From JALOOX01 sp964557955 (GTDB lineage Bacteria; Desulfobacterota; Syntrophobacteria; Syntrophobacterales; Syntrophobacteraceae): DNA of 64,000 bases. Location of the stretch: contig CAZLCS010000006.1 in NCBI GenBank assembly GCA_964557955.1, positions 1-64,000 of the forward strand, read 5' to 3'. Below the pieces are notes generated by a model, which was not told where the DNA came from, did not search any database, and saw only the letters and a list, made by a program, of their open reading frames with translations. The translations under genes were made by a program, and so were the position numbers. Position 1 is the stretch's first letter. Each line of letters opens with the position of its first letter. Shown here one piece after another: positions 1 through 7,477 of the stretch.

Positions 1-64
1 AAGCCGTGAAGGATGGCGCGATAGAGCATCTCCATGGATTCGAGCTTGAAACAGTAGAGGAAAG

Positions 65-198
65 GGGTCACACGTACACTCTTGACACATAGGCGAATTG
101 GCGGGGTTGCACAGTAGATGAGAATGAACGAATCCGAGGTCAACTCTTATGAAATGTTTGTTGGGAGGCTGTAGGTGTCAAAAGTGTAGGTGTGACCC
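65..198. mobile_element. Small inverted-repeat (MITE/REP-like) element
   Basis: The two ends form a near-perfect inverted repeat of about 24 bases: GGGTCACAC at 65-73 running on to TTGACAC, and its complement at 175-198, with two mismatches. The 134-bp unit has no ORF of its own, as expected for a non-autonomous element mobilised in trans. It sits exactly where homology of the integrase remnant to its right begins, so it probably interrupted or replaced the integrase 5' part. Assignment to a known family is not possible from sequence alone. Confidence 0.6.
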
Positions 199-593
199 TC
201 TCCATTCTGCTAGATGAGGATATCGAATTCATTCGATCCCTGCCCCAGGGTTTTCCGCAGATGCCTTTTTTCAGGCGAGATCTCGGAGGCGGAGGTCGTC
301 ATGCAAATACGGCTTTTGGGCGGCACTTCCTGCAAGACGTCCGGAACAAGGCCTGCCGTAAGCTCGGAGTCGAGGGCGTGTCGCTCTATCCCGGCACTCG
401 CCACACCACCTGCCAGTTCCTGCGCCGCCTCGGCAAGACCCCAGAGGAGGTGAAGCGGTTCACCGACCACACCACGAATAAGGCCTTCGACAGATATCTG
501 GAGATCGAGATCGAAGAAAAGCTCCAGGGAGTCCAGCTCGCCAGACAGAAGATCAAGGGAAAGATTACCCCGATGGGTAAATCCAAGCCCTGA
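192..593 (+). pseudogene. Tyrosine recombinase (phage integrase) C-terminal remnant
   Basis: The reading frame matches only the C-terminal catalytic part of a tyrosine recombinase. The second Arg box (GTRHTT), the DH pair of the GH box (FTDHTT) and the Tyr nucleophile region (FDRYLE) are visible in the expected order. The N-terminal DNA-binding half and first catalytic Arg are missing; the frame begins inside the right repeat of the element at 65-198, so the GTG at 192 is not a native start. Its 3' end is 73 bases from the 3' end of tRNA-Val, the usual position for an island integrase. It is almost certainly inactive as it stands. Confidence 0.75.
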
Positions 594-617
594 TTGAATG
601 ATACACCAATGTAACAC

Positions 618-654
618 CAAAAAAGGAGAGCCGACTTTTGTAGATCGGCTCTCC
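618..654 (-). terminator. Intrinsic terminator of tRNA-Val
   Basis: A perfect 10-bp stem (GGAGAGCCGA at 625-634 with TCGGCTCTCC at 645-654) is followed on the minus strand by a T-run (the A-run at 619-624). It lies directly downstream of the minus-strand tRNA-Val, so it should end that transcript. Confidence 0.8.
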
Positions 655-666
655 GCTTTGTTTTAC

Positions 667-742
667 TGGTGGGCGGAAGAGGATTCGAACCTCCGACTTC
701 CACCGTGTGAGGATGGCACTCTCACCGCTGAGTTACCCGCCC
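667..742 (-). tRNA. tRNA-Val (anticodon CAC)
   Basis: The minus strand folds into a complete cloverleaf. The acceptor GGGCGGG pairs with TCCGCCC, the D stem is ACTC/GAGT, the anticodon stem is CCATC/GGTGG with loop CTCACAC, and the T arm is GGAGG-TTCGAAT-CCTCT. The CCA end is encoded (TGG at 667-669). Anticodon CAC reads GUG codons. Its 3' end faces the integrase remnant, which suggests the gene served as an attachment site. Confidence 0.9.
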
Positions 743-1277
743 TTGTAATGCGACTTATAAAGCAAAATGACGGCTCCTGCAACATCAAATCCGTGAAGCC
801 ACCCACCTCCCTTGCCTTAGAAGGGAATGCGGGCGACGGATGCTGCCCGCCGAAAACGTGAGGCTTCAAACCTGCGGGAGTGGATTACAGGCGTGGAGGG
901 TAAGCGCGGCACATGTGAACACGGCTTCGGATTTGGGCATCACGGATGGTGACGGCTGATTGGCAGGGGTGCGAGTGGCATGGGTGCGAGACGCAGATGA
1001 GAAACCTTGTAAATTTTGGGATGCGGGGTTATTGGGAATTCTGTGGCACCTCGGGATCGAGACAGACAGAAAGCGGGCTGACGATGTCGTCGATGCCTTT
1101 CTGTGCGTCAAGGGAGCGCTTTGTGCACAGCAAGGGGATTCTCCCCCGGCGATGATGCTGCCCCAAGAAATACGGTGACGCCGGGTGGGAGGATTTCCTC
1201 CTGGTGTCCATTTCTGACGGGCGGCAGGGCAATGGATTTCGGCAGCATGATTACTGGTAGAGGTTTGCAGTTCGGCA
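743..1277. other. Gene-free stretch before the two-component genes
   Basis: About 535 bases hold only short ORFs with no recognisable product, on either strand. No clear promoter, repeat or structured RNA was seen. It presumably contains the promoters of tRNA-Val (leftward) and of the response-regulator gene at 1278 (rightward). Confidence 0.4.
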
Positions 1278-2102
1278 ATGAAAGATCAATGGAAAGTGCT
1301 TCTGATCGACGATGATCCGGGAATTCTCAAGGTCACCGCTCTCGTTCTCCAACAGGCGGGCTATGAGGTGATCACGGCGCAGGACGGCGAGTCGGGCATC
1401 GGGCTTTTCATCGACAAGCAGCCTCAGATCGTGATCACCGACGTCGGAATGCCCGGGATGGACGGCCTGGAAGTCCTTCGGCGCATCAAGGAGATCGATC
1501 CCGACAAGGAGGTTATTGTAGCCACGGCGTTCGCCGAGATCGCCCTGGCCATTCGAGCCATGCAGCTGGATGCTTCAGGTTTCGTGACGAAGCCTTTCAG
1601 CGATGCAGCCTTGTCCGGCGCTCTCAGCCGCGCCAAAGAGCGATACCTCAAGCGAAGGGACATGCTGGCCTACACGACGCTCATGGAAGAACGATGGATG
1701 GACACGGCCGAGGAGCTGGCCCGCATGTTCCAGTTCCAGCGACTGCTCATCGAGAGCTCCATCGATGGAGTCATTGCCTGTGATCGCCGGGGGAAGGTCG
1801 TGCTGTTCAACCGAAGTGCCGAGGAGCTTCTTGGGTGGGCCCGGACGGACGTTGTGGGGGAGATGTCCCTCATGGAATTCTTCCCCCGGCTGGAAGCCGG
1901 AAGGTTTCAGGACGAGCTCTACGGGACCGGAGAGGACTCGCAGCCGACGAGACTCTACCCCTTTGAAACCGAGGTTTTATGTCGTGACGGATCCACGATT
2001 CGTGTCGTATTATCCGCGACCGTGCTTTTCGAAGAAGAAGAGCAGACAGGCATCGTGGTGTTCATTAGGAAGCTCGCAGACTGCTGTCGTCCGAACGGAT
2101 GA
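1278..2102 (+). CDS. Response regulator with C-terminal PAS domain
   Basis: The 274-residue protein starts with a receiver domain (about 6-120). It carries the acidic cluster D11-D12-D13, the phospho-acceptor D55 in VITDVGMPG, T83 and the conserved K105 (FVTKPF). A helical linker (120-145) leads to a PAS sensor domain (about 148-265). No DNA-binding or enzymatic output domain is present, so phosphorylation probably alters a PAS-mediated contact with a partner, most plausibly the histidine kinase encoded 25 bases downstream. The gene is first of three co-oriented signalling genes. The ligand and the process controlled cannot be read from sequence. Confidence 0.85.
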   Translation: MKDQWKVLLIDDDPGILKVTALVLQQAGYEVITAQDGESGIGLFIDKQPQIVITDVGMPGMDGLEVLRRIKEIDPDKEVIVATAFAEIALAIRAMQLDASGFVTKPFSDAALSGALSRAKERYLKRRDMLAYTTLMEERWMDTAEELARMFQFQRLLIESSIDGVIACDRRGKVVLFNRSAEELLGWARTDVVGEMSLMEFFPRLEAGRFQDELYGTGEDSQPTRLYPFETEVLCRDGSTIRVVLSATVLFEEEEQTGIVVFIRKLADCCRPNG

Positions 2103-2127
2103 GCCGGAGAGAGGCGACTGACCGCCC

Positions 2128-3297
2128 ATGCTGGAATACGCTGATCAAGGATCCCAGGCGAAGAGAACAGGCGGACCTCGGGACGAGTATCTCACCACTC
2201 TCGACATCTCCGATGAGAATTGCCGTTTTCTTTTCAACACCATTCCCATTCCCGTGTTCATCCTGGATCGAAGGAACCTCAAGATCCTGGACTGCAACGA
2301 GAGCGTGGAGGATGCGTACGGCTATGGGCGCGACGAACTGCTGCTCACCTCATTTCTCAATTTCTTCGAGGAATCGGAGCAGCAGGAACTGGCTCTGGAA
2401 TTGAGGACATCCAGCACGCTCAATCACGTGCGGCAGGTTACCAAAGGGGGGCGAAGCGTTCTCGTCAACCTGCGCACCTCGAAGAGTGAATACTCCGGTC
2501 GGCCGGCTCTGCTGGTGACCGCATCCGACATCATCAGCATTCTGATGGTCAAGCCGCAGCTCATCCAGGCCAGCAAGATGGCCACCCTCGGGGAAATGAC
2601 GGCGGGCATTGCCCATGAGCTGAACCAGCCGCTCTCGGTCATCAAGACCGCCAGCAGCTTCCTGCTGAGCCGCACGGAAAAGGGGGAATGCGTTCAGGCC
2701 GAGGTCCTGAGGGCCATGTTCGAAGAGATCGACAGCCACGTGGACCGGGCGAGCGGCATGGTTCAGCACCTGCGCGACTTCGGCCGCAAATCGGGGGCGG
2801 CGCTGGAGCCGGTGCAGGTTAACGAGGTCATCGGCCGTGCCCTGGACATCTTCAGCCAGCAGCTGCGTCTTCGCCAGATCGAGGTGGTGCGGGAGCTTGC
2901 CCCGGATCTGCCGACCGTCCTGGCCGATCCCAATCGGCTCGAACAGGTGCTCATCAATCTCCTCATCAACGCCCGTGACGCCATCGAGGAAAAGCACGAG
3001 ATGCAGCCTGGGCCGGAGGGCGGTGACCGGATCACAGTCAGGAGCTCTCTCGATCTCGAGAACGTGAGAATCGAGGTCCAGGACACGGGGGCCGGCATTG
3101 CGGATGAGGTGAAAGGACGCATATTCGAGCCCTTTTTCACCACGAAGCAGGCGGGAAAGGGCACCGGTCTCGGTCTTTCCATCAGTTACGGCATCGTCCA
3201 GGACTTTCGGGGACGCATCGATGTGGTGAGCGCACCAAGGGAAGGTTCCGGTTTCATCGTTCAAATTCCAGTCTCGGGGACCGTTCATGCCAAATAG
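2128..3297 (+). CDS. PAS-domain sensor histidine kinase
   Basis: The 389-residue cytoplasmic kinase has no membrane segment. A PAS domain (about 28-135) is followed by a HisKA dimerisation domain with the phospho-acceptor H163 in GIAHELNQPLS. A complete HATPase domain follows, with N box (INLLINARDAI), G1 (DTGAGI), F box (FEPFFTT) and G2 (GKGTGLGLS). The HELNQPL H-box is typical of NtrB/ZraS-like kinases. The last 11 bases overlap the start of the next gene, which implies translational coupling. It probably passes phosphate to one of the receivers encoded on either side. Confidence 0.9.
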   Translation: MLEYADQGSQAKRTGGPRDEYLTTLDISDENCRFLFNTIPIPVFILDRRNLKILDCNESVEDAYGYGRDELLLTSFLNFFEESEQQELALELRTSSTLNHVRQVTKGGRSVLVNLRTSKSEYSGRPALLVTASDIISILMVKPQLIQASKMATLGEMTAGIAHELNQPLSVIKTASSFLLSRTEKGECVQAEVLRAMFEEIDSHVDRASGMVQHLRDFGRKSGAALEPVQVNEVIGRALDIFSQQLRLRQIEVVRELAPDLPTVLADPNRLEQVLINLLINARDAIEEKHEMQPGPEGGDRITVRSSLDLENVRIEVQDTGAGIADEVKGRIFEPFFTTKQAGKGTGLGLSISYGIVQDFRGRIDVVSAPREGSGFIVQIPVSGTVHAK

Positions 3298-4435
3298 GAT
3301 TCTGATCGTCGATGATGAAGACGGGGTGCGGAAGGTTCTCAGCCTGTCCCTGCAGGCAACGGGTTATGAGGTGTTCACTGCGGCGGACGCATCCGAAGCT
3401 TTGAGGGAGGTGGGCAGGGTCCTTCCCGAGATCGTTCTGGCAGACATCAAGATGCCCGGAATGGATGGCATCGAGCTTCTGAAGCGCATCAAGGAGGAGC
3501 ATGCGGACACCGAAGTGATCATGATGACCGGCCACGCTGAGCTCGACCTTGCCGTCAAGTGTTTGCAGCACGAGGCTGCCGACTTCATCACCAAACCTAT
3601 CAACTATGCCGTCCTGGAAGTGGCCCTCAAGCGAGTCCAGGAGAAGGCCTCGATGCGGTCGCAGCTGCGCGAATACACCGAAAACCTGGAGAAGCTCGTT
3701 GAAGAGAAATCGCATCAATTGATCGAGGCCGAGCGGATGGCCGCCATCGGGCAGACAGTGGCTGCCATCGCCCATGGGGTGAAGAACATCATCGGGGGGC
3801 TGACGGGGGGTATGTACGTGCTGGAGCGTGGCATCGAGCTCTATGATCGCAAATACCTGCTGCAGGGCTGGCAGATGATCAAAAGGAATGTCCAGAAGAT
3901 CAAGGCCCTCATGCTGGACCTGCTTCGCTTCGCCAAGGATCGGAAGCCCGAATACGACGAGTGCGACCCCAACATCCCGGCGCGGGAAGTCTATCATCTC
4001 ATGGCGGCCAGGGCTCAGCAGTGCGGCGTGGAGCTCAGGCTGGATCTCGACCCCGGCATGGGACGCGTGGTCCTGGATCCGGACGGAATTCACACTTGCC
4101 TGCTGAATCTGGTGACCAACGCCATCGAAGCCTGTTGTGACGGCGACACGTGCTGTGAAGGGAAGCGCGAGGTTGTGCTGGAGTCCGTTGCGAAGGAGGG
4201 CTGGGCTGTCGAGTATCGCGTCAGGGATACCGGGTGCGGGATGGATCCTGAGACGCTCAGGCAGGTCTTTCGCGGGTTTTTCAGCACCAAGGGATCCAAG
4301 GGAACAGGGCTGGGCCTTATGGTCACGGAAAAGATCGTGCGGGAGCACGGCGGGACCATCCGGGTCGAGTCCGACCCCGGCAAGGGCACTCTCTTCACCG
4401 TCCGGCTTCCGCACAGGGAGCTCGTGGAAGAATAG
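3287..4435 (+). CDS. Receiver-histidine kinase hybrid
   Basis: The 382-residue protein has an N-terminal receiver (about 3-118; D53 in VLADIKMPG, K103 in ITKP), a coiled-coil linker (about 120-150), and a kinase core. The core has H163 in AAIAHGVKN, an N box (LNLVTNAIEA), G1 (DTGCGM) and G2 (GSKGTGLGL). It reverses the usual hybrid-kinase order, so its kinase activity is probably gated by phosphorylation of its own receiver. The start lies within the end of the preceding kinase gene, so the three genes behave as an operon. No target operon is linked. Confidence 0.88.
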   Translation: MPNRILIVDDEDGVRKVLSLSLQATGYEVFTAADASEALREVGRVLPEIVLADIKMPGMDGIELLKRIKEEHADTEVIMMTGHAELDLAVKCLQHEAADFITKPINYAVLEVALKRVQEKASMRSQLREYTENLEKLVEEKSHQLIEAERMAAIGQTVAAIAHGVKNIIGGLTGGMYVLERGIELYDRKYLLQGWQMIKRNVQKIKALMLDLLRFAKDRKPEYDECDPNIPAREVYHLMAARAQQCGVELRLDLDPGMGRVVLDPDGIHTCLLNLVTNAIEACCDGDTCCEGKREVVLESVAKEGWAVEYRVRDTGCGMDPETLRQVFRGFFSTKGSKGTGLGLMVTEKIVREHGGTIRVESDPGKGTLFTVRLPHRELVEE

Positions 4436-4502
4436 CTCAGGTGCACGCGTTCAAGTCTATACAGTTACAGCTCAGGAACCCTTCACTCGATCTTGCGGGG
4501 TT

Positions 4503-5345
4503 TCATCCCCTTCCCAGCCCCCCCAGTGGCTCTTGCTGGAATGCGGGGGGTAGCTGATCCGTCCCCTGGTGGCGACGGGGCTCCAGCTTCTCGATGCTGG
4601 CGCTCAACTGCAGAATGGCTCGAGCGGCTTTGGAGTCCGGCGAGGTTTTCAGAAAGGGCACCTGGCGGCGCACAGCCTTTGCCACCTCGGAATCCTGCGG
4701 CACTGACCCCAGGTGGTTGAGTTTGACCTGGAGGAACTTTTCGGCCACGCTTTTCAAGGTTGCGAAGACCTCTTCTCCCTCCCTGAGGCTGCTCAACCCG
4801 TTCACGACGACATGGAAGGAATCCCGATCGTAGTCCCTGGCCATCACCTTGATGAGGGCGTAGGCATCGGTCATGGAGGTCGGGTCGGGTGTCACGACGA
4901 CGATGGGGTGATCGGCGAAATTGTTGAGCCACAGCACGGATTGCCCAATCCCGGCGGCGGTGTCCACCAGGACGAAGTCATAATCGGACGAAATCTTCCT
5001 CAGAAGGTTTTCCAGCAGGGATTGTTCACGCTGCCCCAGGTTAAGCATCTCCGGGACCCCGGAGCTTGCAGGCAGAACACCGAGGTTGGGTCCCATGGGA
5101 ACGATGGTGTCCATGGGGTCTTCGCCGTTTTCAATGACGTCCCGGAGGTTCCGGTCCACCTGAATCCGGAGGAGCACATCCACATTGGCCAGGCCAAGGT
5201 CTCCATCCACGATGAGCACCCGCTTTCCATTTTGTGACAGCGCCACGGCCAGATTGACGGTGAGGCTGGTCTTGCCCACTCCGCCCTTCCCGCTCGTCAG
5301 AGAGATCGAGACAGGACGTTTGAGAAGCTTCCGATCCCTGTTCAT
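4503..5345 (-). CDS. MinD/FlhG-like ParA-family ATPase
   Basis: The 280-residue ATPase carries the deviant Walker A motif GKGGVGKTS (about 19-27), the switch/Walker B motifs VDGDLGLANVD and LVDTAAGIG, and a MinD-fold body. It is closest in look to FlhG/FleN ATPases that set flagellar number, although no flagellar genes are in the window. ATG 5345 overlaps the stop of the upstream diguanylate cyclase gene (ATGA) and follows a GGAGG eight bases away, so this start is preferred over a TTG six bases upstream. The C-terminal tail beyond about residue 255 is Pro/Gln-rich and lacks the amphipathic helix of true MinD. A polar-organisation role tied to c-di-GMP is inference. Confidence 0.82.
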   Translation of the reverse strand: MNRDRKLLKRPVSISLTSGKGGVGKTSLTVNLAVALSQNGKRVLIVDGDLGLANVDVLLRIQVDRNLRDVIENGEDPMDTIVPMGPNLGVLPASSGVPEMLNLGQREQSLLENLLRKISSDYDFVLVDTAAGIGQSVLWLNNFADHPIVVVTPDPTSMTDAYALIKVMARDYDRDSFHVVVNGLSSLREGEEVFATLKSVAEKFLQVKLNHLGSVPQDSEVAKAVRRQVPFLKTSPDSKAARAILQLSASIEKLEPRRHQGTDQLPPAFQQEPLGGLGRG

Positions 5346-6067
5346 TGACAATCATCCTCCACACCGTCCAGACACGGTGAAACATAGTCTTCATCGCCTT
5401 TGGCGCCGAAGAGTGCCGCCCGCTCATCGGGCGTCACTTCCGTGGGAGATTTGCGCTTTGGCTGCAGATCGCTGCAAACGCGGTTGCGTCCCTGGGCCTT
5501 CGCCCGTATGAGCATGTGGTCCGCACAATCGAGGACGCGTTGAGGGGTGGCCCCGTTCTGGCCCCGAAAGGCACTCACTCCGAAGCTTGCGGTGAGTTCC
5601 AGTGCGCATCCCTCCACGTCCAGGGGAGATTCGGCAAGCACCTTTCTCATTCGTTCGGCGAGCAGAGTGGCCTGGGGGAGGTCCGTGCCTGGAAGGATGA
5701 TGGCGAATTCCTCTCCACCGTATCGACATGGAATATCGATGCGTCGAATGTTCTCGCGCCAGACCCTGCAGGCCCATTGAAGGGCGGCATCGCCGACCAT
5801 GTGTCCGTAATTGTCGTTGACGTCCTTGAATCGATCCAGATCGACCATGATAAGGCCTGTGGGAAGTCCTGTGCGACGAGACCTTTCCATCTCCTGGTCC
5901 AGCGCCTGAATCATGTACCGGTAGTTGAAGTACCCCGTGAGTGGATCGGTGATGGAAAGCTCGGTGAGTCGAATGCATTCATCGCGAAGTGCCTGAAGCT
6001 CCTGGAGTAAAGGGCATTCGTTGAACTCCAGAGGGCACGAGCTTACCACTATTGGCTGGGGCTTCAT
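5342..6067 (-). CDS. GGDEF diguanylate cyclase
   Basis: The 241-residue protein is a short N-terminal helical segment followed by one GGDEF domain. The active-site motif is RYGGEEF with GGEEF at 117-121, and the substrate region VDLDRFKDVND is intact. An RxxD inhibitory site (R108-D111) lies five residues before the signature, so product feedback by c-di-GMP is expected. It has no transmembrane or receiver domain. ATG 6067 has AGAGGA upstream. The gene is translationally coupled to the MinD/FlhG-like ATPase, which suggests the ATPase and c-di-GMP act in one process such as cell-pole or surface behaviour. Confidence 0.9.
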   Translation of the reverse strand: MKPQPIVVSSCPLEFNECPLLQELQALRDECIRLTELSITDPLTGYFNYRYMIQALDQEMERSRRTGLPTGLIMVDLDRFKDVNDNYGHMVGDAALQWACRVWRENIRRIDIPCRYGGEEFAIILPGTDLPQATLLAERMRKVLAESPLDVEGCALELTASFGVSAFRGQNGATPQRVLDCADHMLIRAKAQGRNRVCSDLQPKRKSPTEVTPDERAALFGAKGDEDYVSPCLDGVEDDCQ

Positions 6068-6291
6068 TCAGTATCCTCTTTGTCCGTGTCCTTCGACATA
6101 TCGAGTTTTTGAGGTCGCTAATGCCGGTGCCTCAGATCCCATGGGTCCGGTCAGACGCGCACAGCCTGGAGAGAGCCGCACTTCGTCGCTGGCTGTTGAA
6201 TCGTTGTTCACATTAAGCAAGAAATCTGCCATTATGTCTATGGATGCAGGTATTTACCGTTGGAGGGGCTTTCCCTGCGTTCAAAATGGGA

Positions 6292-6975
6292 TCACGCCCA
6301 CTTCAGGGCATTGATCACGCCATGGCAGCGACAGCTTGTGGCAATGATATGAGCGCCCTTCCGCCCGAGAACTTCCTTGTCCAGCCGCCTGAGCTGCCCG
6401 GCCGTATATCCTCCGACGCCGGGGGCCAGCTGCCAGCTTCTCAGGACGGATATATGGAAGCCGGGTACCGTGATCCTTGACAGGTCATCGAAGAGATTGC
6501 CGAGCCGTGGCTCGCCGGTGTGCGTGCACCGCTCCTCCGGCTCGCTGCACGCATCGGGGCAAATAAAGGTCGCGTAGCTGGCATACACGGTTCCATCCGG
6601 CACTCGGAAGGGATTCGGCACCCGGGAATCCACGGATGTCGGAACCGGGATGGCCACCGCACGGGAGGAGAGCGCCGTTCCATGCAGCAGCCACTGAAAA
6701 GCTGCATGAACCGGAACGGCCGGCACAATCCACAGGACATCGTCCAAAGGCCGGCTGGACAGATAGGGGATGGCATCCGCCTCGGCAGTCTTCACCCCCA
6801 GCTCGCCGGTTAAGGCCGCGAGACGATCGGATCGCTCATCGATTACCAGAAATTCCGCATCCTTGAATCTCCTGGTGAGCCTTTCGGCAGCCAGACGGCC
6901 GAACCGGCCTGCACCGAGGATCCAGATGGAACGGGGAGGGAATGGCTCCGGCATTTTTGATGAAATGAGACTCAT
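6292..6975 (-). CDS. Protein with N-terminal Rossmann (TrkA-N-like) fold
   Basis: The 227-residue protein opens with a dinucleotide-binding motif, ILGAGRFGRLAAERL (about 19-33), then an acidic residue (VIDE) at the end of the second strand. This resembles NAD-binding TrkA-N or siroheme-synthase type folds. The middle and C-terminal part contains several Cys (FICPDACSEPEERC; ATSCRCHG), hinting at metal or redox chemistry. No family is confidently recognised. ATG 6975 follows AAGGAG at good spacing. It is upstream of and co-oriented with the GGDEF gene but separated by 224 bases. Substrate and function are unknown. Confidence 0.6.
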   Translation of the reverse strand: MSLISSKMPEPFPPRSIWILGAGRFGRLAAERLTRRFKDAEFLVIDERSDRLAALTGELGVKTAEADAIPYLSSRPLDDVLWIVPAVPVHAAFQWLLHGTALSSRAVAIPVPTSVDSRVPNPFRVPDGTVYASYATFICPDACSEPEERCTHTGEPRLGNLFDDLSRITVPGFHISVLRSWQLAPGVGGYTAGQLRRLDKEVLGRKGAHIIATSCRCHGVINALKWA

Positions 6976-7059
6976 TGCTTCTCCTTGCTGCGGTTCATCA
7001 TTATAATGGTTTCCACGAACCTTGGAGCATCGTGGCGTCAGTCATTGAAAAGGGAGCGC

Positions 7060-7461
7060 ATGGGAAATCTCTTTGCCATTATGGACAAGATCGCGGATGA
7101 GCGCATCCGTGAAGCGATGGACCGGGGCGAATTCGACGACCTGCCGGGAAAGGGAAAGCCGCTGAATATCGAGGACGACAGCCAACTTCCTCCCGATCTT
7201 CGGATTGCCTACAAGATCCTGAAGAACGCCGATTGCCTTCCCCCGGAAATCCAGATCAGAAAGGAGATCCGCACGACGGAGGAGCTCCTTGCAGGCGTCC
7301 AGGATACTCAGGAAAAGTATCGACAAATGAAGAAGCTCAATTTCCTGATCATGAAGTTCAACATGTCGCGGCGAGTTGCGGCGTTCCTTGAGGAAAACCA
7401 GGTATACTACGAGAAGGTCCTCGATAAGGTGGGGGCCTGGGGTGGGGGGGACAAGGACTGA
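7060..7461 (+). CDS. DUF1992 (DnaJC28-like conserved domain) protein
   Basis: The 133-residue protein matches the DUF1992 family. It has the characteristic N-terminal IADERIREAMDRGEFDDLPGKGKPL region, with the GKGKPL motif, followed by an Arg/Lys/Glu-rich helical part (LRIAYKILKNADCLPPEIQ and on). The family occurs as a stand-alone bacterial protein and inside human DNAJC28; its biochemical role is not established. The start was placed at ATG 7060 because AGGGAG precedes it and family members start close to here; a longer frame upstream has no support. It is divergent from the Rossmann-fold gene and convergent with the UPF0182 gene. Confidence 0.8.
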   Translation: MGNLFAIMDKIADERIREAMDRGEFDDLPGKGKPLNIEDDSQLPPDLRIAYKILKNADCLPPEIQIRKEIRTTEELLAGVQDTQEKYRQMKKLNFLIMKFNMSRRVAAFLEENQVYYEKVLDKVGAWGGGDKD

Positions 7462-7477
7462 CCCCCCCCTCTTGATG

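Noticed and set aside
1..60. Partial minus-strand frame reading LESMEMLYRAILHG
   Set aside because: Too short at the window edge to distinguish a gene start from chance.
3254..4414. 386-codon frame opposite the receiver-kinase hybrid
   Set aside because: Antisense shadow of a clear kinase gene with complete motifs.
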